From positions 1 to 20,191 of IMG/VR virus record IMGVR_UViG_3300009176_000091: a stretch of DNA of 20,191 bases, one strand, 5' to 3'. A program made the translations under genes and the position numbers. Positions 1 to 7,214 of this stretch are shown here, one piece after another. The stretch comes from a virus. A model generated the notes under the pieces. That model searched no databases, was not told where the DNA came from, and saw only the letters and a list, made by a program, of their open reading frames with translations. Position 1 is the stretch's first letter. Every line of letters begins with the position of its first letter.

Positions 1-659
1 CTGAACCGCCCTCCCATCGAGATAGTGCGCCGGCTACCGTCTCGCGCGACGAGGTTAGCAACCGTAAGCTCGTAGGTGCGAAAGTCCTCCGCGTAGTCCA
101 GTCCCTTGGACGACTTCCAGCGCCAGACAATGCCCAGCGTCGTCGCGAAGACATTCAGCTTCGTCTGGTCCGTGTCGGCCGCAAAGCCGTCCGTCCTATC
201 GACGGGAGGGACTGCATTCGTCGTCGCCCAGTTCTTCGTGATGTATTCGAAGGCATACGTATCGCCATCTGTCGGCACCGGCATGAGCAGGATGGCTGCC
301 CCGCGAATGCGGTACTGGTCGAAGTAGATTTGCGCCGTCGTCGCCTTCTGGAGCTGCCACTCCTCCGGAGTCAGAGGCCCAATGACGCGGCGCTGCCGGC
401 TGCGGTTGAAGAACGTCTCGTTGATCATGAACCGCATGTCGGTCGGCAGCGCGCTGGTCTGCGTCTCTGTCGCTGTCGCGGTGAACGTCTTCTCTTTGGT
501 CAGTGCTTCCCACGTCGTCTTCCTGGCAAGCTCCTCACCTTCCGCATTGGCAAGTGCAAGCATCTGCCGTGCGTCCGGACTGGCAGAGCCGACAACCGTG
601 GAAAGCCGCGGGATGCCTACCTTGTCGCAGGCATCCTGCACCATGGTGAGGAGGGACAC
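1..659 (-). CDS. Head-tail adaptor, P22 gp4-like (partial, C-terminus beyond window)
   Basis: The minus-strand frame is open from a GTG at 659-657 to the window edge (about 219 codons) without a stop. The GTG is preceded by GGAGG about 10 bases upstream, inside the end of the previous gene whose TAG stop is at 663-661; an in-frame ATG at 644 is the alternative start. The protein begins VSLLTMVQDACDKVGIPR and contains VIGPLTPEEWQ, LLMPVPTDGDTYAFEY, a WRWKSSKGLDYAEDF block and a VARDGSRRT segment. This pattern is known from a widespread podovirus family of adaptor or head-completion proteins that bind under the portal ring and close the filled capsid. The position, after capsid genes, fits. The family call rests on remembered motif layout rather than a search, so the exact name (gp4-type adaptor) is an inference. 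Confidence 0.75.
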   Translation of the reverse strand, partial: MSLLTMVQDACDKVGIPRLSTVVGSASPDARQMLALANAEGEELARKTTWEALTKEKTFTATATETQTSALPTDMRFMINETFFNRSRQRRVIGPLTPEEWQLQKATTAQIYFDQYRIRGAAILLMPVPTDGDTYAFEYITKNWATTNAVPPVDRTDGFAADTDQTKLNVFATTLGIVWRWKSSKGLDYAEDFRTYELTVANLVARDGSRRTISMGGRF

Positions 660-660
660 C

Positions 661-1428
661 CTAAGCGGCCTCCGCTTCCTCTGGCTGCTGCTCTGGGTTC
701 TTGCGCGGCCGGCCGGGCCCTCGCTTCACCGGCTCATTCTCTTCGTGGCGAAGGCGGGCGAACACCTCCTCCATTTCCGCCATGCGGAGCTTAAGCGCCG
801 TATTCTCTTCAGACATAGCCGTCATCTGGACCGCGATCTGTGCCGGAACAGGCCCGTCCTGCATGACACCTTGAATGCGCAGGAACTCGATAGCCTCCTT
901 CTGGATCTCCAGAACGCCTGGGAGAGGAAGCTTCATCAGATGGCCGCTCGGAGCCGTCGCAAAGTCCTCGACGGTCTTGTATTCGGCATCCCTGATGATT
1001 TTGAGTTGGGCCGGTGTCAGGTGCCCCCATCTCGACAGCGGCATTCCATCCACTGGCGGCTCTTCGTTCCGCTTCCACGCCTCGTAGACCGGCTCAATTT
1101 TAGGCCACAACTCCCGGGACTTGGCAACACGTGCCACCTTGTCGGAAAACGTCGGTGGGATGTTGCCGCTGGTTTGCGGACGAAGCGACCACGACACGTA
1201 GTCGACCGGCACCGTCTCGACGATGGTGCGCGTCGTCTCGCGCGGCATGCGCTTTTCCGTCACCTTGGTTTCGTCGGTCGGGTCGGCAACGCGCACGATC
1301 TCGATGGTGGTCTGCTTCTCCTCCCGCGTCTGCTTCTCATATTCGGTGCGGAACTCGATATGAGTAATCCATGGGACGCTGCGCGCCCGCATGGTCTCCT
1401 CATTCTGGATTTGTAGGCCGTTTGCCAT
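661..1428 (-). CDS. Hypothetical virion-associated protein with C-terminal coiled coil and AT-hook-like tail
   Basis: A 255-aa protein starting at an ATG with a GGGCG-type ribosome site a few bases upstream. The first 80 residues are rich in charged and beta-prone residues and include repeated TTRTIVETV-type strings. The middle (about 100-185) contains WGHLTPAQLKIIRDAEYKTVEDFA, which resembles a short helix-hairpin segment. Residues about 205-235 form a probable coiled coil (MSEENTALKLRMAEMEEV). The end is KRGPGRPRKNP followed by an acidic tail, an AT-hook-like GRP core. I do not recognise a family with certainty. It lies between a 124-aa Lys/Ala-rich protein and the adaptor gene, tightly packed with both, so a role in the virion or in late DNA handling is likely but unproven. 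Confidence 0.8.
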   Translation of the reverse strand: MANGLQIQNEETMRARSVPWITHIEFRTEYEKQTREEKQTTIEIVRVADPTDETKVTEKRMPRETTRTIVETVPVDYVSWSLRPQTSGNIPPTFSDKVARVAKSRELWPKIEPVYEAWKRNEEPPVDGMPLSRWGHLTPAQLKIIRDAEYKTVEDFATAPSGHLMKLPLPGVLEIQKEAIEFLRIQGVMQDGPVPAQIAVQMTAMSEENTALKLRMAEMEEVFARLRHEENEPVKRGPGRPRKNPEQQPEEAEAA

Positions 1429-1436
1429 GACGCGCC

Positions 1437-1811
1437 CTACTTCTGCTTGCCGTGTGGTGCAGACTTCTCAAAGGCCGTGAAGTCGCCGCGCGTGCTTGGG
1501 TGTTTTGGCTCTTCGACCTTCTTGGGTGCCTCGGCCTTTTTGGCGGCTGCGGCAGCTTCGTCCCTGGCCTTCTTGTCTGCCGCTGCCGCTGCCGCCGCGA
1601 CTTCAGCCTTCCTGGCCGCCTCGTCTGCCGCCAGCTTGGCTGGAGCCGGCCTCTTCGCGGCAACCCAGTTCTTGTAAGAGCCTTCGATGACCGACCAGAA
1701 GTCGGTGCTCTTCAGCCGCTCGATGGTCTCGGAGCCGCTGTCGTCGTTGTCGTTGACCCACGTGGCCCAGTCCTCGCCTTTTCCACGCGTTTCAAATGTT
1801 ACCGTCTTCAT
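1437..1811 (-). CDS. Hypothetical Ala/Lys-rich protein
   Basis: A 124-aa ORF whose start is set by a very good ribosome site (AAGGAG, 8 bases before the ATG) lying inside the 3' end of the DUF115-methyltransferase gene; the two genes overlap by 20 bases. The N-terminal 55 residues look globular (DWATWVNDNDDSG, DFWSVIEGSYKNWVAAKRP). Residues about 58-95 form a long Ala/Lys/Glu helix with a run of alanines, encoded by a GCC/GCA/GCG-rich stretch, and the C-terminus is Lys-rich. No family is recognised. The overlap suggests translation coupled to the upstream enzyme gene, so it might be a partner or just a neighbouring structural gene. Confidence 0.75.
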   Translation of the reverse strand: MKTVTFETRGKGEDWATWVNDNDDSGSETIERLKSTDFWSVIEGSYKNWVAAKRPAPAKLAADEAARKAEVAAAAAAADKKARDEAAAAAKKAEAPKKVEEPKHPSTRGDFTAFEKSAPHGKQK

Positions 1812-3189
1812 TGCTCTCTCCTTTCACTAGAAATTGCGAAACCCCTTCTGCCTCTCGCGACCACGTGACGGAGGCCCCAACCCATTCGAAGGCTTCCATC
1901 CACCACGCATGCGGCTTCACAGTCAGGTGCAGCGTGTGCCCTATCAGTTCACCGCAGTCGTCTTTTCGGGTGCTGATCTGGAAGAACACCGTCTCGGCGG
2001 CTTCCATGATGTTCGCCAGTACGTCGTTCACCTGCCCTTGGGCAATGTGCTCCATGACATCGGAGCAGAAGCCCCAGTGCGCCCTAGCAGGGATTGGACG
2101 GGCCAAGTCCCACTCCAGAAACGGCAGGCTCATCGCCTCCTCATCCCGGCAGTTGTCCGCGAAGTCGATGAGCAGCACCTCGTGTCCCGATTTGGACAAC
2201 TCAAGTCCTGCCCTCCCCGTCCCGCAGCCGAAGTCGATCACCAGCCCATCAGGCTTGGCGACCTCAAGGAACGTCGGGACCGCATGCTCTCCGGGCGACA
2301 CTTGCCGGTAGGTATCGAACTGCCAAAGCAGCCGGTATTTGTCCTGCTCTGTCAGGTCTTTCGGCTTCGTCAGGTACATCGCCGGCAACAGCCCATCGCC
2401 GTAGACGTGCAGCGTGCAGCCTTCCTGCTTCAGCGCCTGCGCGGTGATCTGGAACTTCTCGGCCTGCGCCTTCATGGCGACCGAGCTGTGGTAAGTCCGG
2501 CCTCCCCACTCCACGTCAACGCATGGAATGAAGCGGTTCATATCCTGCGGGTAGGCGTGCGACTGCCCGTCTCGGTGCGAGGAGTCGTAGCCAAAAATAT
2601 GAAACTCGCGGTAGCCCATCGTGTAGGCGAGCGCGAGGGCCGAATTGCCCACCGCAGCACCGCCGCCAATTAGGGCGTAGCCGCCGCGCTTTACCCGCTT
2701 CTCCGGGAACCAACGCTCGATGTTGCCGACCTCAAGGTGCCAGAGCGTTCCAAAGTCCCCACCGATGTATCGCAGGCACTCGGGGTTAACCTGAGAGGCA
2801 AATAGATATTCCTCTGCCCATGGATCAACCAAGCCCGCCGTCTCAGGCTTCGCGTCGGCAATGACCTGGTAGTCAACGCTGATGCGATGCTCGTGACACC
2901 ACTCGCTGGCGGCGTTCATCGCGAAGATATGGGCACCCTTCCGGTCCAGCGCCCGGATGTCATCGACGTGATCAGTGACTGACGGCCCGCCGCCCACCAT
3001 GACGGCGATGCGGTCGTGCGGCTCTTCCAGCTTGACCCACTTCAGATCGCGCTTTGAATTCTCCCGGACGTTCCGCTCTAGGTCTTCGTCCGACGTGTTG
3101 CAGATGACCAGAACCGGGATAAACAGCGGCTTCTCGGCCTGCGGGTTCTGATACGTCATCTGGACGATTTGACTGCGCGGTGCGGTCAT
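1792..3189 (-). CDS. DUF115 (MptE/Maf-like) - SAM-dependent methyltransferase fusion
   Basis: A 465-aa protein. The ATG at 3189 is chosen because AGGAG lies 7 bases before it; the same frame runs back to a GTG at 3240, but that would start inside a terminator stem. Residues about 60-275 match the DUF115 pattern: VMVGGGPSV (64-71), FAMNAAS (89-95), then GGGAAVGNSALALAYTMGY (175-193) and FHIFGYDSS (197-204). In other organisms this fold is found in MptE-type pterin pyrophosphokinases and in Maf-type flagellin glycosyltransferases. Residues about 313-455 form a class I methyltransferase: motif I VIDFGCGTGRAG (317-328), a strand ending LLIDFADN (339-346) and SDVMEHI (376-382). The gene sits directly after the capsid/decoration terminator. 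Substrate is unknown; modification of a virion protein or a host surface sugar are both possible. Confidence 0.85.
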   Translation of the reverse strand: MTAPRSQIVQMTYQNPQAEKPLFIPVLVICNTSDEDLERNVRENSKRDLKWVKLEEPHDRIAVMVGGGPSVTDHVDDIRALDRKGAHIFAMNAASEWCHEHRISVDYQVIADAKPETAGLVDPWAEEYLFASQVNPECLRYIGGDFGTLWHLEVGNIERWFPEKRVKRGGYALIGGGAAVGNSALALAYTMGYREFHIFGYDSSHRDGQSHAYPQDMNRFIPCVDVEWGGRTYHSSVAMKAQAEKFQITAQALKQEGCTLHVYGDGLLPAMYLTKPKDLTEQDKYRLLWQFDTYRQVSPGEHAVPTFLEVAKPDGLVIDFGCGTGRAGLELSKSGHEVLLIDFADNCRDEEAMSLPFLEWDLARPIPARAHWGFCSDVMEHIAQGQVNDVLANIMEAAETVFFQISTRKDDCGELIGHTLHLTVKPHAWWMEAFEWVGASVTWSREAEGVSQFLVKGESNEDGNI

Positions 3190-3201
3190 CAATGCTCCTA
3201 G

Positions 3202-3239
3202 AAAATGGGGGCGGGAACTTACTTGGGAGCCCGCCCCCA
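3202..3239 (-). terminator. Intrinsic terminator after the decoration gene
   Basis: On the minus strand a 10-bp perfect stem, TGGGGGCGGG paired with CCCGCCCCCA, encloses a 14-base loop and is followed at once by TTTT. It lies between the stop of the probable decoration protein (3259) and the ATG of the DUF115-methyltransferase gene (3189). Only about a dozen bases remain between the T-run and that ATG, so there is no room for a promoter; the downstream genes probably depend on read-through. The plus-strand reading lacks a T-run, so it is directional. Confidence 0.75.
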
Positions 3240-3243
3240 CCGC

Positions 3244-3261
3244 TAACCCCTTGCAGGGTTA
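3244..3261 (-). other. Small hairpin at the decoration-gene stop codon
   Basis: TAACCC and GGGTTA (minus strand) form a 6-bp stem with a 6-base loop; the first TAA is the stop codon of the decoration gene. It stands directly before the GC-rich terminator, giving two hairpins in tandem. It may protect the capsid mRNA end or help termination. This is inference from the sequence only. Confidence 0.4.
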
Positions 3262-3759
3262 CGTCACGCGCCCGCTGTGGTGCGGACGCGAGATGACCAG
3301 CGTCACCGTCGATACGTCGGACTTGGCCGAAGCCACCGCCGAAACGATAGCACCCGCCAGTTCCTTGCCGGTGCCGCTCGCCGACACCAAGCCCGTCGTC
3401 TTCACGCCAACCGCAGCTGCAGCCGCGAGCGACGTGCCCACAGCCTTGGCCGCAACGGCGCGACCGCTGATCTGATACCAGCCATACTGCGAGGCAACAT
3501 TCGCCGACATGGCGAACGCCACCGGACGCGGTAGAGCGGCACCGACCGCCGAGAGCGTCGTTACCCATGTGGTGCCCACGTCATAGGTGACGCAGGAGCC
3601 GACGATGGTGTTGGCGACCCCGATCAGATAGATGAACTCGCCCCACCCGTAGGTGGTGTCGAAAGCCCAGACTACCTGCCCGAGTTCGTGCTTCTTCGTC
3701 GTGGACGTCTCCGCAATCGCCTGTGCGCCGGCGAGAGCGCTTCTGACTTGATAAGCCAT
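3259..3759 (-). CDS. Probable capsid decoration / head fibre-type protein
   Basis: A 166-aa protein beginning MAYQVRSALAG. The frame is open further upstream (to 3819), but the ATG at 3759 has GGGAGGG just before it and sits 14 bases after the capsid gene stop, so I take that start. The sequence is rich in Ala, Val, Thr and Gly without charged clusters, typical of compact beta-rich virion surface proteins. A segment GRAVAAKAVGTSLAAAAAVG (about 119-138) followed by SASGTGKELAGAIVS resembles proteins that accompany major capsid proteins in podovirus-like phages. Position directly behind the capsid gene and before a terminator supports high expression and a head role. The specific function is inferred. 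Confidence 0.7.
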   Translation of the reverse strand: MAYQVRSALAGAQAIAETSTTKKHELGQVVWAFDTTYGWGEFIYLIGVANTIVGSCVTYDVGTTWVTTLSAVGAALPRPVAFAMSANVASQYGWYQISGRAVAAKAVGTSLAAAAAVGVKTTGLVSASGTGKELAGAIVSAVASAKSDVSTVTLVISRPHHSGRVT

Positions 3760-3773
3760 GTTCTTGCCCTCCC

Positions 3774-4742
3774 TTATGCGGCGTCGATCAGAACGCCTTG
3801 CAGCGCCCGATTCGAACACACCAACTGGTGCATGGAGATGATGGGAACGACCACGGCATCCTGGTTCAGCGACGATTTCTCGTCACCGACCGTCCATTGC
3901 GCGTCCTCGTGGAAGACAAGCTCCAGATAGTCGGTATTGAGAAAATACATCTTCTCCGCCGTAGTGGCGAAGTTGGTGTTGTCGTCGAAGATCACGTCCG
4001 CAGTGACGTACTTCAGTTCCGGGAAGCCGGCTCCAGCCGAGTCCCCTGACGCGCCGTTGGTGTAGCGCTGCAGGTCCTGCAGGCTTTCCCAATATGCCGA
4101 GTAGAAGTCATGGCTCGACACGATAAGATCGGGGCGATCACCGCCACGAACCTGCCTCAACCAAAGGATGTTCATATACCCCTTGATATTGGCCTTGCTC
4201 CACGCGTTGGATGACGGGATCTCGTAGAACTGGTTCATCCACTGCGTATAGGTGCCGCTGATGATGCCACCGACCGTGCCCGTTCCTGCGTTCTGGATGA
4301 TGAGGCCGAGGCCCCCCATCTGGTTCGTCAGGGCACCGGACGAGTATAAGTCGATGGACATATTGTTGGCGGCAGTGCGCTTGGCGTTATTGATGCGCGC
4401 CTTCACAAGATTGAAGATCTCCTGAGGGCCATTGTTCTTGCGCATTTCTTCGCCGGCTGCGGCGACATGGACAGCCGCATTAACCCAGTCATATTTCGCA
4501 GCGCTGATGACATCACCCGCACCGATGGCGAGGGTGTCGTACATCGAGTATCGCTGGTAGTTCGGGTTTTCGGCAATATCCAAGGGCCGGACGATTTCAT
4601 ATCCGCCTTGCAACGTGACCTTCTTCTGCTTTTTCAGACGACGGTAGAGAGCGTTATGCTCACTCACGTTGTCGGCAATCTCCGCTGGGTGATTGCGCAG
4701 CGTCGAGGTCACAATTTCAGTAAACGTGCTGTTTGCTGGCAT
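3774..4742 (-). CDS. Major capsid protein
   Basis: A 322-aa protein with GGAG 8 bases before its ATG. It starts MPANSTFTEIVTSTLRNHP, followed by NVSEHNALYRRLKKQKK, a basic segment and GGYEIVRPLDIAENPNYQRY (about 46-65). The central part contains NAKRTAANNMSIDLYSSG and a PDLIVSSHDFYSAYWESLQ block near residue 205, and the C-terminal part has MYFLNTDYLELVFHED. Such features are typical of HK97-fold coat proteins in phages with P22-like portal and gp4-like adaptor. It would form the icosahedral shell around the scaffold. Position right after the scaffold gene (gap about 25 bases) supports the call. Length is usual for the group. Confidence 0.9.
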   Translation of the reverse strand: MPANSTFTEIVTSTLRNHPAEIADNVSEHNALYRRLKKQKKVTLQGGYEIVRPLDIAENPNYQRYSMYDTLAIGAGDVISAAKYDWVNAAVHVAAAGEEMRKNNGPQEIFNLVKARINNAKRTAANNMSIDLYSSGALTNQMGGLGLIIQNAGTGTVGGIISGTYTQWMNQFYEIPSSNAWSKANIKGYMNILWLRQVRGGDRPDLIVSSHDFYSAYWESLQDLQRYTNGASGDSAGAGFPELKYVTADVIFDDNTNFATTAEKMYFLNTDYLELVFHEDAQWTVGDEKSSLNQDAVVVPIISMHQLVCSNRALQGVLIDAA

Positions 4743-4768
4743 TGTGGTCTCCGAAGAGGGTTAAGGGC

Positions 4769-5848
4769 CTAGGCCCTGCGTGGAATCCGCTTCTCGACTT
4801 CGTTGCGAAGGGTGTCTTCCCACGTCCCCTTGACGGGGGACGCAACGACACTTCCGCGCTGGTTAAGCGCTTGGTGCCGCTTGGCTTCCTTGACCTGCTT
4901 TTCCTGCTCGGCCTTGGCCTGCTCCTCATCCTTCTTGCGCTGGTCCGCTAGGATGCGCTCACGGATGGTCGGGTCTCCCCATCGAGCATCATCGTATGCC
5001 TGCTTCAGCACCTGCTCGGGCGAAAGGTCTGGGTTGACCTCTCGAATGGCAGCCGCATTGCCGGCAATACGTGTTTCCAGGGTCTTGAAGTCGGGAGCAT
5101 CCTTCTTGAAGTTGTCGATAGCGGTGAGAACCGCCTGCTCCTGCATCAGCCGGCGCAATTCACCCCGCACCTGCTCAGGCTCCAACTGAGGAGCCCTTTG
5201 CTGTTGCGGCGGCAATTGCGGCTGACCAGCGGCAAGCGCTTGCAGATTAACCCTATACCTCTGCGCAAGCTCGGCGATGACACCAGCCGGGTTCCTGTCC
5301 AGGGATTGTGACACCCGGATCACCTCGTCGAGAGCTGACTCCGGAGTGCGTCCAATCTGGCGCAGATAGTCGGCATGCTGTTCGGCGACCGCTCGTAGCG
5401 GCTCGTGGGACTTAACCTGCTCGCCCATCCGAGAAATCTGACGAAATGTGTCCTTGTCCCGTTCGGCGACATAAGCGCGAACGTCGGGTGGCAAGGCGGC
5501 AAACTTCGCCTTCATCTCGGCCGACCAAGACTGCGGCGCATCGATGGCCGGCTTTTCCTTAGCCGGTTCGCTGCTCGCCGTCTCGGGCTGGTCGGGTGTC
5601 TGTGGTGCCTCCGGCGCTGCCTCTTCTACAGGGCGCGCCGTTGGGATGTGTGGTGCGAATTTCCCGTTTTCGCGGGGCGGGTTGTGTTTCGCATGGATTT
5701 TGAACGCGGTAGCCCGCAGGTCTTCATCGAAGGACGGCTTGGGAGCGTCGGCGGCGGGGGCGGCAGGCGGGGGCGCTGATGTATTAGGCGCAAGCGCAGG
5801 CGTGCTCTCGGCGGCGGCTGGTGCCGCACCGCTGTCCAATTCCGACAT
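4769..5848 (-). CDS. Capsid scaffolding protein
   Basis: A 359-aa protein with GGGAG 8 bases before the ATG. The first 110 residues are a disordered Pro/Ala-rich region with acidic patches. From about residue 110 to the end it is highly helical and charged: SWSAEMKAKFAALPPDVRAY, EPLRAVAEQHADYLRQIG and a long Lys/Glu/Gln helix near 300-330. The C-terminus is basic (EVEKRIPRRA), as often seen in scaffolds, whose C-terminal end contacts the coat protein. It lies immediately before the major capsid gene, the standard place for a scaffold. It would guide procapsid assembly and then leave or be degraded. There is no protease motif that I can see, so I do not call a fused maturation protease. Confidence 0.85.
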   Translation of the reverse strand: MSELDSGAAPAAAESTPALAPNTSAPPPAAPAADAPKPSFDEDLRATAFKIHAKHNPPRENGKFAPHIPTARPVEEAAPEAPQTPDQPETASSEPAKEKPAIDAPQSWSAEMKAKFAALPPDVRAYVAERDKDTFRQISRMGEQVKSHEPLRAVAEQHADYLRQIGRTPESALDEVIRVSQSLDRNPAGVIAELAQRYRVNLQALAAGQPQLPPQQQRAPQLEPEQVRGELRRLMQEQAVLTAIDNFKKDAPDFKTLETRIAGNAAAIREVNPDLSPEQVLKQAYDDARWGDPTIRERILADQRKKDEEQAKAEQEKQVKEAKRHQALNQRGSVVASPVKGTWEDTLRNEVEKRIPRRA

Positions 5849-5857
5849 AAAAGCTCC

Positions 5858-6229
5858 CTAGTTCCGGTTTTCGTACATCAGGCGCGCAGTGTCCTGCGCA
5901 GCCTCATTGAGCCGGTCCCGCATCTGATCGGCATGCCGGGCGGCTCGCTCCTTCGCCGCATCCTGGTCCCACTCGCGACCCATCCGCCGGGCCACGTCCG
6001 CATTGAGATAGGTTGGCTTGAACTCGCCAGGATCGACTTCTCGACAGCCGTTCCGCTTCAGGTGCTCCCGACGTGCGGCACGACCCTCTACCATGCCATC
6101 CCCAAGGGGCGAGGCGTAGGCCGGGAGGTCGGAGACTACCCGAGGAGCCGAGATGCCGTGCGGCTTCTCCATGGGCTCCCCTGTGGCTTTGTTGACGCAT
6201 CGGCCAGCGCGCAGAACGTAGACGGTCAC
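5858..6229 (-). CDS. Conserved phage head-region protein, unknown function
   Basis: A 123-aa protein starting with GTG at 6229, which overlaps the stop of the previous gene as GTGA, so translation is probably coupled. It begins VTVYVLRAGRCVNKATGEPM, then VVSDLPAYASPLGDG, VEGRAARREHLKRNGCREVD and a basic helical end. From memory, small proteins with this YxxRxGxxVxKxTGEPM start, a SDLPxYxSPxxxxxVxGRxARREHLKRxGCxEV core are common between portal and scaffold genes in podovirus-like phages. They are usually listed as hypothetical. A role in head assembly is suggested by position only. Confidence 0.8.
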   Translation of the reverse strand: MTVYVLRAGRCVNKATGEPMEKPHGISAPRVVSDLPAYASPLGDGMVEGRAARREHLKRNGCREVDPGEFKPTYLNADVARRMGREWDQDAAKERAARHADQMRDRLNEAAQDTARLMYENRN

Positions 6230-6453
6230 AGGCTTGCCTCGGCCTCAGCTTCTTCCAGCTTGGCTGCGGTATCGGGTGCGGCGTCCACTGTGATGCCGTT
6301 CAGCAGCACCGCTTCGTTGACGATGATGGAAAACACGCTGCTCGCCCCCGTGAACACGGTGATCACGACAAGGTCGTCCGTATAGGACAGCACCACCTTG
6401 TTTTTTGCGTTAACCGTAGTGGCCTTCAACTGATTGATAACATCCTGGATCAC
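6226..6453 (-). CDS. Small hypothetical head-region protein
   Basis: A 75-aa ORF starting with GTG at 6453; an AAGGGGAAGGG purine run right upstream decides this start. The protein has a helical beginning (IQDVINQLKATTVN), a beta-rich middle (VVLSYTDDLVVITVFTG, VFSIIVNEAVLL) and an acidic Ala/Glu end. Its stop overlaps the GTG start of the 123-aa gene. No family recognised. Being between the portal C-terminal gene and the scaffold suggests a virion or assembly role. Confidence 0.7.
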   Translation of the reverse strand: MIQDVINQLKATTVNAKNKVVLSYTDDLVVITVFTGASSVFSIIVNEAVLLNGITVDAAPDTAAKLEEAEAEASL

Positions 6454-6485
6454 TTGCCCTTCCCCTTCGGCTGCTGCGCCCGCTG

Positions 6486-7214
6486 CTACATCTGCTGCTT
6501 CTGGGCCTTCGCCTTCGCGTCCATCATCTCCAAGCCCATCTCGTGCTTGCTCTCCATCTCCTGAGTGGAAAGCTCCGTCTGCCGCTCCTGCATCTGCATG
6601 TCGGCCGACGCCTGCTCCTGCTTGATGGCCGCCGTCATCTGCATGTCCTGCTGCTTTAGTTGCAGTTCCTGAGCCTTGAGTTGTAGCTCGGCCTGTTTCA
6701 GCGAAAAGGCCAGCTTCATCTCCTCCAGCTTCATGGCGTGCTCTTGCTGCTTCGCCTGCATATCCATCTGGGTCTGCTGCTGCTTGGCCTGGATATCGGC
6801 AGCCTTGCCCTGCATGTCCATTTGAGCCTTGGCCTGCTCGGTCTTGGCCTTCATCTCCTCCGGGCTGGGCTTTGGCGGCTGCTTGGCCTTCTTCTCAGCC
6901 TCCTCTTGCGCCTGATCGAGCGCATCCTCGGCCTGCTTACCCAGCTTGTAGTTGCGGGCAAACGCCGTGTAGACCTTGATGAGCAGGTCAGGCGGGATGA
7001 TGCCGGTCTGTAGCGCTTCCGTGGCACCCTGCAGAAACATCCCGGTTCCCTGCATGAACTGGTTCATCTGCTCTTGGCTACGCACCAAGTCTGCCCGGAT
7101 GGTGGAATCGCTCTCAATGTCGACGCGGTACTGACGGAGCAGATCATTGCGCAGGAGGCCGAGCACCTCCTCCCACGTCGGCAGCGTGAGAATCTCCTCG
7201 GGAGTGAGCGCCAT
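6486..7214 (-). CDS. Portal protein C-terminal domain encoded as a separate gene, with Gln/Met-rich coiled coil
   Basis: A 242-aa protein starting at the ATG at 7214, which shares one base with the stop of the spike gene (TGATG); the frame is open upstream to 7250 but that part is spike coding sequence. Residues about 5-60 (LTLPTWEEVLGLLRNDLLRQ, then YRVDIESDSTIRADLVRSQE, NQFMQGTGMF) match the segment that in intact P22-like portals follows the KGxQ..WGSLR region, where a WxxVxxLLRxDxxRxYRIDIETDST pattern occurs. Residues about 75-105 (PDLLIKVYTAFARNYKLGK) also fit. The remainder (about 100-242) is a Gln/Met/Lys/Ala coiled coil of the kind seen in portal barrels. Together with the 514-aa upstream gene it totals 756 aa, close to a full portal. 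The assignment rests on motif memory and should be tested structurally. Confidence 0.75.
   Translation of the reverse strand: MALTPEEILTLPTWEEVLGLLRNDLLRQYRVDIESDSTIRADLVRSQEQMNQFMQGTGMFLQGATEALQTGIIPPDLLIKVYTAFARNYKLGKQAEDALDQAQEEAEKKAKQPPKPSPEEMKAKTEQAKAQMDMQGKAADIQAKQQQTQMDMQAKQQEHAMKLEEMKLAFSLKQAELQLKAQELQLKQQDMQMTAAIKQEQASADMQMQERQTELSTQEMESKHEMGLEMMDAKAKAQKQQM

Noticed and set aside
196-513. Minus-strand 105-aa frame overlapping the adaptor gene
   Set aside because: It is a +1-type shadow of the adaptor frame, which alone gives a coherent protein open to the window edge.
382-1416. Long plus-strand open frame (344 aa) antisense to the adaptor and 255-aa genes
   Set aside because: It runs across two well supported minus-strand genes, is rich in Arg/Leu/His as expected for an antisense shadow, has no ribosome site and no recognisable motif.
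4769-5848. Scaffold fused to a maturation protease
   Set aside because: No Ser-protease or ClpP/U35-like catalytic motif is visible; the N-terminus is disordered Pro/Ala-rich sequence.
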